NCBI GenBank assembly: GCA_023262065.1
Contig: JALRDW010000003.1
Location: 1 to 31,550, forward strand
Direction: 5' to 3'
Origin: Acidimicrobiia bacterium
Lineage (GTDB): Bacteria > Actinomycetota > Acidimicrobiia > IMCC26256
Length of the DNA: 31,550 nt
In this document: positions 13,489 through 22,700 of the stretch, one piece after another
How the letters are laid out: each line of letters begins with the position of its first letter
Numbering within the stretch: the stretch's first letter is position 1
Translations under genes and position numbers: made by a program
The notes under the pieces: model-generated
Seen by the model: the letters and a program-made list of their open reading frames with translations, nothing else
Told to the model about the DNA's origin: nothing
Database searches by the model: none

Positions 13489-15027
13489 ATGCCCGCAGCC
13501 CCGCAATCCTCCGACCACCGCGTCGTCATCATCGGCGCCGGTCCGGCCGGCCTCACCGCCGCCTACCAACTCACCAAGCGCGGGGTGACCTCGGAGATCC
13601 TCGAGTCCGACACCGTCGTCGGCGGCATCAGTCGGACGGTCGTCGCCGACGGCTGGAGGTTCGACATCGGCGGGCACCGGTTCTTCACGAAGGTGAAGCC
13701 GGTCGACGACCTGTGGTTCGAGATCCTCGGCGAGGGCGAGTTCCTGCGCCGCCCGCGGATGAGCCGCATCTTCTACCGGGGCAAGCTCTACGACTACCCG
13801 ATCAAGCCGATGAACGCACTCACGAACCTCGGTTTCATCGAGGCGGTCCGCTGCGTGCTCTCCTACCTCTGGGTGCGGGTCCGGCCGCCCAAGGACCAGT
13901 CCTCCCTCGAGGGGTACATCGCGGCGAACTACGGGTGGCGTCTCTACCAGCACTTCTTCAAGACCTACAACGAGAAGGTCTGGGGCGTGCCCGCGTCCGA
14001 GCTGTCCGCCGACTGGGGGGCCCAGCGCATCAAGGGCATGTCGCTCTGGTCGGCCGTCTGGGAGCCGATCCGGGCCCGGACCTTCGGGCGTCGGCGGTCC
14101 AAGGACAAGGTCATCACCAGCCTCATCGAGGAGTTCAACTACCCGAAGTTCGGACCCGGCCAGATGTGGGAGCGGTGCGCCGAACTGGTGACGGAGGCGG
14201 GCTGCGAGCTCACCTTCCGGTCCCGGGTCACCCGCATCAAGCACGAGGCCGGGCGCGCGGTCGAGGTCACCTCGGTGACCGACGGCGTGGAGACGACGCG
14301 TCCGTGCACCGAGGTCATCTCGACCATGCCGATGGGAGCATTGCTCAAGGCGATGGATCCGCCGCCGCCGGCCGAGGTCATCGCAGCCGCTGACGGTCTG
14401 ACGTACCGCGACTTCATGACGGTCGCCCTGGTCGTGCCGCTCGAGTACTCGTTCCCGGACAACTGGATCTACATCCACGACCCGGGGGTCAAGGTCGGTC
14501 GGGTCCAGAACTTCGGTTCCTGGTCGCCGTACCTCGTGAAGGAGGGGCGCACCTGCCTCGGCCTCGAGTTCTTCGTGAACGAGGGCGACTCGATGTGGAC
14601 CAAGTCCGACGACGACCTCATCGAGCAGGGCAAGCGTGAGCTGCAGCAACTCGGGCTCGCCGACGCGTCGAAGGTCGAGGCGGGCTACGTCGTGCGTATG
14701 CCGAAGGCGTATCCGGTCTACGACGAGCACTACCGGGCGAACGTCGACGTGCTGCGGGCCTGGCTCGAGGAGAACACCCCCAACGTGATGCCGGTCGGGC
14801 GCAACGGCATGCATCGGTACAACAACGCCGACCACTCGATGTACACGGCCATGCTGTCGGTGGAGAACATCTTCGGTGAGCACCACGACGTGTGGTCGGT
14901 GAACGTCGAGGAGGAGTACCACGAGGAGGCGGGGCCCTCGGATCGGAACGCCGGCACCGGCCGTGACGCGCCGATCCTGCCCCGGGCCGCGATCGACGAC
15001 GCGGCCCGCCAACGCCAGGGTCAGTGA
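13489..15027 (+). CDS. FAD-dependent UDP-galactopyranose-mutase-like oxidoreductase
   Basis: 512 residues. The Rossmann motif GAGPAG is at 16-21, followed by VVGGISRTV and RFDIGGHRFF, which bind FAD in the amine oxidase/UDP-galactopyranose mutase group. FYRGKLYDYPIKP resembles the mutase substrate region. The length exceeds classical Glf (about 390), so it belongs to the longer flavoproteins often found in polysaccharide clusters. It may interconvert sugar ring forms or act as a sugar oxidoreductase. The C-terminal 30 residues look disordered. Its stop shares one base with the start of the mannose synthase (TGATG), so the products are made together. Confidence 0.7.
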   Translation: MPAAPQSSDHRVVIIGAGPAGLTAAYQLTKRGVTSEILESDTVVGGISRTVVADGWRFDIGGHRFFTKVKPVDDLWFEILGEGEFLRRPRMSRIFYRGKLYDYPIKPMNALTNLGFIEAVRCVLSYLWVRVRPPKDQSSLEGYIAANYGWRLYQHFFKTYNEKVWGVPASELSADWGAQRIKGMSLWSAVWEPIRARTFGRRRSKDKVITSLIEEFNYPKFGPGQMWERCAELVTEAGCELTFRSRVTRIKHEAGRAVEVTSVTDGVETTRPCTEVISTMPMGALLKAMDPPPPAEVIAAADGLTYRDFMTVALVVPLEYSFPDNWIYIHDPGVKVGRVQNFGSWSPYLVKEGRTCLGLEFFVNEGDSMWTKSDDDLIEQGKRELQQLGLADASKVEAGYVVRMPKAYPVYDEHYRANVDVLRAWLEENTPNVMPVGRNGMHRYNNADHSMYTAMLSVENIFGEHHDVWSVNVEEEYHEEAGPSDRNAGTGRDAPILPRAAIDDAARQRQGQ

Positions 15028-15755
15028 TGCCCGGCGTCCTCATCATCACGCCGACCTTCCAGGAGGCCCTCAACATCGAGGAGTTCCTGCGGAGGGCGCG
15101 CGCCGCGATGCCGGACGCCGACATCCTCGTGGTGGACGACAACAGCCCGGACGGGACCGCGGACCTCGCCGACCGGATCGGCGCCGAACTGGGTCGGGTC
15201 GAGGTGCTGCGCCGGCCCGCGAAGGCCGGGCTCGGCAACGCGTACCGCGCGGCGTTCACGATCGGCCTCGCCCGCGGGTACGACGTGCTCGTCCAGATCG
15301 ACGCCGACCTGTCGCACGACCCGACCGTGCTCCCCGAGCTCATGGCGGCACTCGACGCGGGGGCCGACCTCGCCATCGGGTCCCGGTACGTCCCGGGCGG
15401 GTCGATCCCGCACTGGCCGTGGCACCGGCGGGCGCTCTCGAAGTACGGCAACGGGTACACGGGATTCATGCTGCGGACCGGCGTGCGGGACGCGACGGCG
15501 GGCTACCGGGCGTACCCGGCGGCGACGCTGCGTCGGATCGACTACGCCACGACGCGGTCGAAGGGGTACGGATTCCAGATCGAGACGGCGTACCGCGTCG
15601 CCCGTGCGGGCGGCCGCATCGTCGAGGTGCCGATCGCCTTCACCGACCGCGTGCGTGGCGCGTCGAAGATGTCGCTCGCGGTCATGACCGAGGAGATGGC
15701 GCTCGTCTCGTGGTGGGGCGTCCGGGATCGGTTCCGGCGTCCGGCGGGGGTCTGA
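15027..15755 (+). CDS. ppm1: polyprenol monophosphomannose synthase (GT2)
   Basis: 242 residues. VDDNSPDGT at 36-44 and DAD at 92-94 (QIDADLSHDP) are the nucleotide- and metal-binding motifs of dolichol-phosphate-mannose synthases, and GYRAYPAATLRRI and the FTDRVRGASKMS end are characteristic of actinobacterial Ppm. It transfers mannose from GDP-mannose to polyprenyl phosphate at the inner face of the membrane, supplying the GT-C mannosyltransferases. There is no C-terminal membrane domain and no fused acyltransferase. ATG 15027 overlaps the upstream stop; GTG 15024 is an alternative. It converges with 15761-17494, 5 bp away. Confidence 0.9.
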   Translation: MPGVLIITPTFQEALNIEEFLRRARAAMPDADILVVDDNSPDGTADLADRIGAELGRVEVLRRPAKAGLGNAYRAAFTIGLARGYDVLVQIDADLSHDPTVLPELMAALDAGADLAIGSRYVPGGSIPHWPWHRRALSKYGNGYTGFMLRTGVRDATAGYRAYPAATLRRIDYATTRSKGYGFQIETAYRVARAGGRIVEVPIAFTDRVRGASKMSLAVMTEEMALVSWWGVRDRFRRPAGV

Positions 15756-15769
15756 GCGCCTCAGAGACC
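15749..15769. terminator. hairpin containing both convergent stop codons
   Basis: GGTCTGAG (15749-15756) pairs with CTCAGA (15760-15765) plus ACC (15767-15769) with one bulged G and a 3-nt loop. The two TGA stops of the facing genes lie in opposite arms. Confidence 0.6.
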
Positions 15770-17494
15770 CGGTGGCGTCGGTACCGTGGACCCGACCGGA
15801 CATCCGCCGGCCGGTCGCGGGGTGTAGAGGTCGTAGATGCCCTCGCCGAACGAGCCGACCTGGCAGAACCGCGCCGCGAGGACCCGGCTCGACTCGAGGG
15901 ACCCGTACCGCCGGGAGTCGTTCGGTTCGGACCAGTCCTTCCAGATCGACGACAGCACGACCACGTCCGCGGATGCGAGATCCTCGGGCATCCGCGAGCC
16001 CTCCCGGTTGGCCATGCCGGGGTCCATCTCGACGAAGTAGGTCGCCGGCGTCAGGTCGGGGAGCATGTAGTAGAGGTACGCGTCCGAGTACGGCGTCCGT
16101 CGGAGATCCGATGTGCCGACGAACAGCCGGTCCCCGGGTGCGGTGAGCTCGTCGATCCGGGTCAACAGGGCCTCGGCGGCACCCTGCACCTCGGCACGCC
16201 CGTAGTAGAAGCGCCGACCCTCGTGTTCGATCGCCACGGCGGTGCGGCGGTACCCGAAGGACTGGGCCGTGTAGTCGTAGTAGATCCGCGCGGTGAAGTG
16301 GGGCAGGACGGCGAGGATGAGGACCGCCGCGGTGACCGCCGCCACCGCGGCGCGTCGGCCGAGGCGCATCGACGGCCGGAGGATGCGCAGCAGTTCCACG
16401 ATCGCGACCGGGAGGAACGCGACCGGGACGCACGACACCCATGCGAGGTGCGCCGAGTCGACCCGCTGCACCGCCTGCGGCAGCAGGCCGAGGCTCAGTG
16501 CGCCGACGGCGAGCAGGACACGGGCCTCGAAGCGGTCCCGATCGCGTCGGACCGCCCACGCGCCGACGGCGAGCAGCGCGAGCACCGTCGCGATGAGCAG
16601 CCAGAACCAGAGCGCGAGCTGGGCCGGGGTCGACAGCACCGACGGCCAGCGGGGGAGCGCCTCGACCCCGACCCGCTGGAGGACCGAGTCGAGGTGGTCC
16701 CACGGCGGGGGGACGGGGAGGCGTCGCCCGCCCCGCAGGTGGAAGACCGGGTCGAGCACCATGCCCCGGAACACCGTGACCGGCCCGGCCATGACCAGGT
16801 GGACGAGGTACGGCGACGTGCCGATCACCGCTCCGAGCGCGAGTCGGACCCATGCTCGTCGGCCGAGACCCCATACGGCGGCGACGCCGCCGAGCGCGGC
16901 GGCCACGACGAGGTCGAGTCGGAAGGTGAGGCCGAGCCCGAGGAGGATCCCGCCGGCGAGGATCCAGCCGACGGCGGCCCCGGAGCCGGTGTCGTCCGGA
17001 CGGGCCCGACGCCGACCCTCGAGGATGCACACCATGCCGAGTCCGACGAGGGCCACGCCCCCGTCCCAGGCGAGCGCGGTGAGGCCGATCGGCGGCACGA
17101 TCAGGACGAGGCAGACGAGACCGCAGGTCAGGGCGACGGTCCGTCCCCAGAAGCGGGCGAGCAGGACGATCGAGGCGATGATCCCGATCTGCTGGAGCAG
17201 CCCGAACCAGCGCTCGGTCGCGAGCGACACCCCGAACACCCGGAACGTGCCGGCGAGGGCCCAGAGGCTGCCCGGCCCGTAGAGGTGGAGGAAGTCGCGG
17301 TTGGGCACGAGGCCGTCGAGCACGAACTCGGGGAAGGCCAGCATGAAGCCCTCCTCCATCGGCGGCCCCTGTGCCCGCATGAGCCCGCGCAACGGGAGGG
17401 CGACGCCGAGGACGAGGACGAGGACGACGAGGGACCACCCGACGCGACCGCGCCGGGTGACGTCCGGGGCCGGCGCGCCGACCGGGGCGGTCAT
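15761..17494 (-). CDS. GT-C-like multi-spanning membrane protein
   Basis: 577 residues. About ten hydrophobic spans begin at residues 19-36. The first outer loop reads MEEGFMLAFPEFVLDGLVPNRDFLHLYGPG, with E47-E48-G49 in the place of the acidic catalytic residue of GT-C transferases, and the xPxRDFxxxYGPG pattern is common in such enzymes. Residues from about 400 on form a soluble, probably external domain. I infer a glycosyltransferase, but no named family is recognised. ATG 17494 overlaps the methyltransferase stop by 4 bp, so the two are coupled in one operon. Confidence 0.65.
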   Translation of the reverse strand: MTAPVGAPAPDVTRRGRVGWSLVVLVLVLGVALPLRGLMRAQGPPMEEGFMLAFPEFVLDGLVPNRDFLHLYGPGSLWALAGTFRVFGVSLATERWFGLLQQIGIIASIVLLARFWGRTVALTCGLVCLVLIVPPIGLTALAWDGGVALVGLGMVCILEGRRRARPDDTGSGAAVGWILAGGILLGLGLTFRLDLVVAAALGGVAAVWGLGRRAWVRLALGAVIGTSPYLVHLVMAGPVTVFRGMVLDPVFHLRGGRRLPVPPPWDHLDSVLQRVGVEALPRWPSVLSTPAQLALWFWLLIATVLALLAVGAWAVRRDRDRFEARVLLAVGALSLGLLPQAVQRVDSAHLAWVSCVPVAFLPVAIVELLRILRPSMRLGRRAAVAAVTAAVLILAVLPHFTARIYYDYTAQSFGYRRTAVAIEHEGRRFYYGRAEVQGAAEALLTRIDELTAPGDRLFVGTSDLRRTPYSDAYLYYMLPDLTPATYFVEMDPGMANREGSRMPEDLASADVVVLSSIWKDWSEPNDSRRYGSLESSRVLAARFCQVGSFGEGIYDLYTPRPAGGCPVGSTVPTPPGL

Positions 17495-18264
17495 CGGCGC
17501 GGGCGTCGAGCGATCGCGAAGAGCACCGGCGTGCCGTCGTCGATCGTGTCCGAGATCGAGAGGTGGGTGTGGTCGATGCCCGATCCCACGCCGCTCACGG
17601 CGGAGCCGAGCACCCGGTAGACCAGCGGCAGCAGGCGCTCGTACGCCCAGACGTACGCCCGGTGGGGCAGACGGCGACGCAGGTTCAGGACGTCGTAGCG
17701 CAGCAGGCGCTCGCCGCTGGCCCGGCGGGTCGCGAAGTCCTGCCGGAACACCTCGTCGCCCTCGAGGCCGAGGACCTCGACCTCGGCGAAGAACAGCCGC
17801 AGCATCGAGGCGAGCTGGTCGGCCTCGAACATGTACACGTGGAACGGGTTCTCGAAGTCGGCGGGTCGGTTGGGGGTCAGCACGAACACGGTGCCGTCGT
17901 CGGCGCAGACCCGGGCGATCTCAGCCACGTGGCGCTCGGGGTCGTGGAAGTGCTCGATGATGTGGGACGAGCACACGGTGTCGAAGGCGGCGTCGGCGAA
18001 CCCGAGGCGACCGCCGTCCATGCACGCGGTGTCGATGCGGTGGCCGCGCGGGCTCGTCCGGCCCCAGGTGCGAGCGGCCAGCACGGCAGTGTCGGCGGAG
18101 TAGTCGATGCCGATGAGACGGCGTCCCTCGCCGGCGAGCGTGACGCTCTCGTCGCCCACCCCACACCCGACGTCGAGGACCAGGCCCGGTCCGATGCGGG
18201 CCGCCACCTCGCGGTAGCCGGCCTCGTGCAGTGCGAGCAGCGAGTCGGGGGTCTGGCCCTCCAT
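17491..18264 (-). CDS. class I SAM-dependent methyltransferase
   Basis: 257 residues. Motif I, VLDVGCGVGDES, is at 29-40; an acidic strand end is at GIDYS; and FDTVCSSHIIEHFHDPERHV is motif II/post-II of the Methyltransf_11 type. It probably methylates a sugar or lipid-linked glycan, given the neighbours. The C-terminal 60 residues hold a hydrophobic/aromatic stretch (AYVWAYERLLPLVYRVLG) that may dock to the membrane. ATG 18264 is chosen; GTG 18288, eight codons earlier, is possible and neither has a strong ribosome binding site. It diverges from the GT4 gene across 207 bp. Confidence 0.8.
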   Translation of the reverse strand: MEGQTPDSLLALHEAGYREVAARIGPGLVLDVGCGVGDESVTLAGEGRRLIGIDYSADTAVLAARTWGRTSPRGHRIDTACMDGGRLGFADAAFDTVCSSHIIEHFHDPERHVAEIARVCADDGTVFVLTPNRPADFENPFHVYMFEADQLASMLRLFFAEVEVLGLEGDEVFRQDFATRRASGERLLRYDVLNLRRRLPHRAYVWAYERLLPLVYRVLGSAVSGVGSGIDHTHLSISDTIDDGTPVLFAIARRPRR

Positions 18265-18323
18265 CGGGCGTTCACCGGTGAGCTGCACGATCCGTCCCGC
18301 TCCTCGTCGTCGATCGGGCCCGC

Positions 18324-18359
18324 GCTCGCTCCGTGCGAGCCCGGGGTCCACACGGACCC
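18324..18359. other. two tandem hairpins in a divergent intergenic region
   Basis: GCTCGC/GCGAGC (18324-18329, 18335-18340) and GGGTCC/GGACCC (18344-18349, 18354-18359) are perfect 6-bp stems with 5- and 4-nt loops, placed 3 bp apart. They lie in the 207-bp gap upstream of both the methyltransferase and the GT4 gene and could be operator sites or leader structure for either. No minus-strand TANNNT element was found here. Confidence 0.35.
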
Positions 18360-18390
18360 GGCGCTCCCGTGGGGGCCCCGGGGGCGGCCG

Positions 18391-18396
18391 TACACT
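18391..18396 (+). promoter_or_regulatory. -10 element (TACACT) for the GT4 gene
   Basis: TACACT would start an mRNA near 18404 with a leader of about 70 nt, ending in GAGGGG (18462-18467) just before ATG 18472. Confidence 0.45.
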
Positions 18397-18471
18397 ACAA
18401 GTCCGTGCCCCGCCGACCGGGGCGCCCGGTGCGCCGACGCACCGGCCCGCATCGCCGTCACGAGGGGCCGC

Positions 18472-19659
18472 ATGAGCACGTCGAGCCACGGGGACGCCGT
18501 CGCCCGGCTGCGCGAGCTCGCCACCTCGGCCGGCCTCGAACGGGTCAGCATCCTCGCGTGGCGGGACCTCGACGATCCCGAGGCTGGGGGTTCCGAGGTG
18601 CACGCGGCGAACGTCGCCGAGCGGTGGGCCGAAGCCGGCATCGACATCACGATGCGCACATCGTTCGCAGCCGGGCACCCACAGGTGTCCCACCGCGACG
18701 GCTACCGCGTGATCCGCAAGGCCGGTCGCTACATGGTGTTCCCACGGGCTGCGTTCACGGAGATGATGGGGTGGCACGGCGGCCGCGACGGTCTCGTCGA
18801 GATCTGGAACGGGATGCCGTTCTTCTCGCCGCTGTGGTCGCGCACACCGCACGTGACCTGGTTCCACCACGTGCACGCCGAGATGTGGAACATGACCCTC
18901 CCGCCCCGGCTCGCCACGGCCGGTCGCCTGCTCGAGGCCCGCATCGCCCCGAAGTGCTACCGACGCACGCCGATCGTGACGCTCTCCGAGTCCTCCAAAC
19001 GCGACCTCGTGGACGACCTCGGGTTCGCCGACCGCATGGTCCGCGTCGTGCCGCCCGGGATCGATCCGCGCTTCACGCCGGGCGGTGCGCGGTCGCCGCG
19101 GCCCCTCGTGGTGGCCGTCGGCCGCCTCGTGCCGGTGAAGCGGTTCGAGGTGCTCATCCCGATCCTCGTCGAACTCAAGCGTCGCGTCCCCGACCTCGAG
19201 GCCGTGATCGTGGGGGAGGGGTACCGCCGTGAGGACCTCGAGGCCCAGATCCGTGACGCGGACGCCGAGGCCTGGCTCACCCTCCCGGGACGGATCGACG
19301 ACGCAGCGCTCGTCGACCTCTACCGCCGTGCCTGGGTCCTCGCCAGCGTGAGCAGTGGCGAGGGGTGGGGGATGACCATCACCGAGGCCGCCGCGTGCGG
19401 CACCCCGGCGGTCGCGACGCGCATCACCGGTCACGTGGACGCGATCGTCGAGGGCGAGACCGGCCTCCTCGGCGACGATCCGGCGCAGGTGACCGATGCG
19501 CTCGAGCGTGTGGTGCGGGACCCCGACCTCCGGCACCGACTCTCGGAGGCGGCGCGCGCGCACGCCGAGCGCTTCACGTGGGAGGCGACCGCCGAGGGCA
19601 CGTTGCGGGCGCTGGCCGAGGACGCCCGACGCCGCCGCGGCGCACCGCACCCGCACTGA
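18472..19659 (+). CDS. GT4-family glycosyltransferase
   Basis: 395 residues, the usual two-Rossmann GT-B length. The N-terminal domain has GGSEVH near 39-44, which binds the donor phosphates or acceptor in GT4. The C-terminal domain has VVAVGRLVPVKRF and the donor-binding SSGEGWGMTITEAAACGTPAVA, with the glutamate pair of the EX7E motif. It should be a retaining transferase using a nucleotide sugar, possibly GDP-mannose, on the cytosolic side. The frame is open for 900 bp further upstream, antisense to the methyltransferase, but ATG 18472 has GAGGGG 4 nt before it and starts the conserved domain. Confidence 0.85.
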   Translation: MSTSSHGDAVARLRELATSAGLERVSILAWRDLDDPEAGGSEVHAANVAERWAEAGIDITMRTSFAAGHPQVSHRDGYRVIRKAGRYMVFPRAAFTEMMGWHGGRDGLVEIWNGMPFFSPLWSRTPHVTWFHHVHAEMWNMTLPPRLATAGRLLEARIAPKCYRRTPIVTLSESSKRDLVDDLGFADRMVRVVPPGIDPRFTPGGARSPRPLVVAVGRLVPVKRFEVLIPILVELKRRVPDLEAVIVGEGYRREDLEAQIRDADAEAWLTLPGRIDDAALVDLYRRAWVLASVSSGEGWGMTITEAAACGTPAVATRITGHVDAIVEGETGLLGDDPAQVTDALERVVRDPDLRHRLSEAARAHAERFTWEATAEGTLRALAEDARRRRGAPHPH

Positions 19660-19687
19660 CCGGCTGACCCGGATCACGGGCCGGTCA
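19657..19687 (+). terminator. hairpin starting at the GT4 stop codon
   Basis: TGACCGGC (19657-19664, its TGA being the stop) pairs with GCCGGTCA (19680-19687), 8 bp, with a small inner CCG/CGG stem. TAGGGT follows 4 nt later. Confidence 0.5.
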
Positions 19688-19691
19688 CGGG

Positions 19692-19697
19692 TAGGGT
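19692..19697 (+). promoter_or_regulatory. -10 element (TAGGGT), probable leaderless start of aftD
   Basis: TAGGGT ends 8 nt before GTG 19706 with no Shine-Dalgarno sequence. It sits directly after the hairpin that ends the GT4 gene. Confidence 0.5.
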
Positions 19698-19705
19698 CGG
19701 CGGCC

Positions 19706-22700
19706 GTGGCGACGGCGCTCGACAGCGATGCCGGAGCGGGCCGGGCCGGGGCGGGCGATGGCTCCGACGGTGCTCGGCAGCGGACGACCCGTGCCGTCCG
19801 GGCCCTCGGGTACTCGCTCCTCGCCCTCCTCGCGTACGTCCCGGTGCTGCGCTCGGACCCCGGACGCGTCGCGGCCGACACGAAGTCCTACCTGACCCTC
19901 GATCCGGGTCGGGTCCTGTCCCGCGGCTGGAGCATGTGGGACCCGAACATCGGACTCGGCACCGTCACCCACCAGAACATCGGGTACCTGTTCCCGATGG
20001 GCCCGTACTACTGGCTCATGGAGGCGTTCGGGTTCCCGGACTGGGTGACCCAGCGGCTGTGGCTCGGCACGGTGATCCTCGCCGCCGGGCTCGGGGCGCT
20101 GTTCCTGTTCAGGACCCTCGGGGTCCGCGGGCCCGGGGCGGTGGTGGGCGCGATGGCGTTCATGTTGAGCCCGTACCTGCTCGACTACGCCGCCCGCATC
20201 TCGGTGATCCTGCTCCCGTGGGCGGGGCTGCCGTGGATGCTCGCGTTCGTCATCCGGGCGCTGCGGCGCGGCGGCTGGAGGTACCCGGCGCTGTTCGCGC
20301 TCACGGTGCAGCTCGTGGGAGGGGTGAACGCCACCTCGCTCGTCTTCGCCGGCCTCGCACCGCTGCTCTGGCTGCCCTACGCGGTGTGGGGCTCCCGGGA
20401 GGTCGACCTCCGCCGCATGCTCGCAACCGTGGCACGCATCGGTGTGCTCACCCTCCCGGCCTCGCTCTGGTGGATGGCGGGTCTGTGGGCCCAGGGTGGG
20501 TACGGCATCGACATCCTCCGGTTCACCGAGACGATCCGGACGGTGGCCCGCACCTCGACCGCGCCCGAGGTCATCCGCGGGTTGGGCTACTGGTTCTTCT
20601 ACGGGCAGGACAAGATCGGGCCCTGGATCGAGGCGGCGCTCTCCTACACGCAGAGCCTCCCGCACCTGGCGGCCTCCTTCGCGCTGCCGGCGCTCGCGCT
20701 CCTCTGTGCCGGGTTCACCCGGTGGCGGCACCGTGCGTTCTTCGCGTTGCTCGCGCTCGTGGGTACGACGGTCGCCGTCGGTGCCTACCCCTTCGACGAT
20801 CCCGCACCGTTCGGCGCGATCCTCAAGGGCTTCGCGGAGTCATCCACGGCGGGACTCGCGTTGCGCAGCACCGGGCGGGCCACCCCGCTCGTGGTGCTGT
20901 CGCTCGCCGTGTTCCTCGGAGTCGGAGTGTCCGCACTGGCCGCCCGCTTCGAGGCCGGTGGGTGGCGTGCCGGGTCACTCGTCGCCGCCGGTCTCGTCGG
21001 GGTCCTCGTGCTGTTCAACCTGCCGGCGCTGTGGAACGGGACCTTCTACGGCAAGAACCTCCAGCGGGACGAGCAGGTGCCCGAGTACTGGCGTTCGGCG
21101 GTCGCCGACATCTCGGCGGGGGATCCGACGAGCCGCGTCCTCGAACTGCCCGGCGCGGACTTCGCGTCCTACCGGTGGGGCAACACGGTCGACCCGATCA
21201 CCCCGGGTCTCACCGATCGACCGTACGTCGCCCGGGAACTCATCCCGTACGGCAGCCCGCCCTCGGCTGACCTGCTCAACGCGTACGACCGCCGACTCCA
21301 GGAGGGCACCTACGAGTCCCAGGTGACCGCCCCGCTCATGCGCTACCTCGGGGTCGGTGAGATCGTGGTCCGCAACGACCTCCAGACCGACCGGTACAAC
21401 CTGGTCCGGCCCCGACAGGTGTGGCGGGACTTCGTGGCACCGCAGAGCGGATTGGGCGCGCCCCGGGCGTACGGCGACGCGATCCCCGGGGCCGCGGTGT
21501 ACCCGCAGGTGGACGAGCAGGCCCTGGCCTTCCCACCCGGGGAGGGCGACCCGCCGCCGGTCGCGGTGGTCCCGGTCACGAGTCCCGGTTCGCTCGTGCG
21601 CGCCCAGAGCGTCCGCGGCACGGTGCTGCTCGCGGGCGACGGGGACGGTCTCATCGATGCTGCGGCCACGGGGCTCGTCGACGGCCGTCAGCTCGTGCGG
21701 TACTCCGCCTCGATGACCCCGGCCGAGATCCGTGCCGCGGTGCGGGACGGCGCGACGATCGTCGTCACCGATACGAACCGGCGTCGCGGTCGTCGCTGGA
21801 GCACGGTGCGCGACACGATGGGGTACACGGAGCAGGCCGGCGAACGCCCCCTGGTGCGTGACGAGTCGGATGCCCGGCTCGAGGTGTTCCCGGGGGCCAC
21901 CGACGCCGCAGCGACCGTGAGTGAGCCCCGCGGGGTGCGTCGCGTGCAGGCCACCGCGTACGGCAACCCGGTGACGTACACGCCGGAGGATCGCGCGAGT
22001 CGTGCGATCGACGGCGACGTCCGCACGGCGTGGCGGGTCGGCGCGTTCTCCCCCGTGGTCGGGGAGCGGCTCCTGGTGGAGACCGAACGACCGGTGCGCA
22101 CCGACCGGATCACCCTGACCCAGCCGATCACCGGACCGCGGAACCGGTGGATCACCGAGGTGCGGCTGACCTTCGACGGTTCCCGCCCGGTGGTGCGCCG
22201 CCTCGACGACACCTCCCGTACCGATGCGGGCCAGATCCTCACCTTCCCGCGCCGGCGTTTCCGCACCCTCGAGATCGGGATCCTCGCCGACAACACGGGA
22301 CCCCGCTTCAACTACGAGGGTCTGAGCGGCGTCGGGATCGCCGAGGTCGGGCTCGTCGACGACGCCCCGGGTGCGGTTCCGGTCCGGGCGGACGAGGTCG
22401 TCCGGCTGCCGGTCGACCTGCTCGCAGCCGCCGGGCCGGTCTCGGCCGACCGGGACCTCGTGCTCGTGATGACCAGGGAGCGGAACACCCCGGTGCCCCC
22501 GCGCACGGGGGACGTCGAGGCGGCGCTCGCCCGCTCGTTCGTGCTCCCGACGGACCGCACCTTCACCATCGGCGGGACGGCGCGGCTGAGTCCGATCGCG
22601 CCGGGCGGCACCCTCGACCGCCTCCTCGGGTCGACCCGCGTCGCAGCATCGGAGAGCGAGCACCTCGCCGGCGACGTCCGGTTCCGGGCCGCATCGGCGA

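Noticed and set aside
14963..17620. An 885-codon plus-strand frame rich in Asp, Glu, Arg and Pro
   Set aside because: It is a shadow of the GT-C-like gene on the other strand. Composition is typical of antisense frames in GC-rich DNA.
18405..18475. Leaderless GTG frame directly after TACACT, ahead of the GT4 gene
   Set aside because: It is 8 nt after the -10 element but in another frame. It runs on far into the GT4 gene with arginine-rich shadow composition, and the GT4 gene has its own ribosome binding site.
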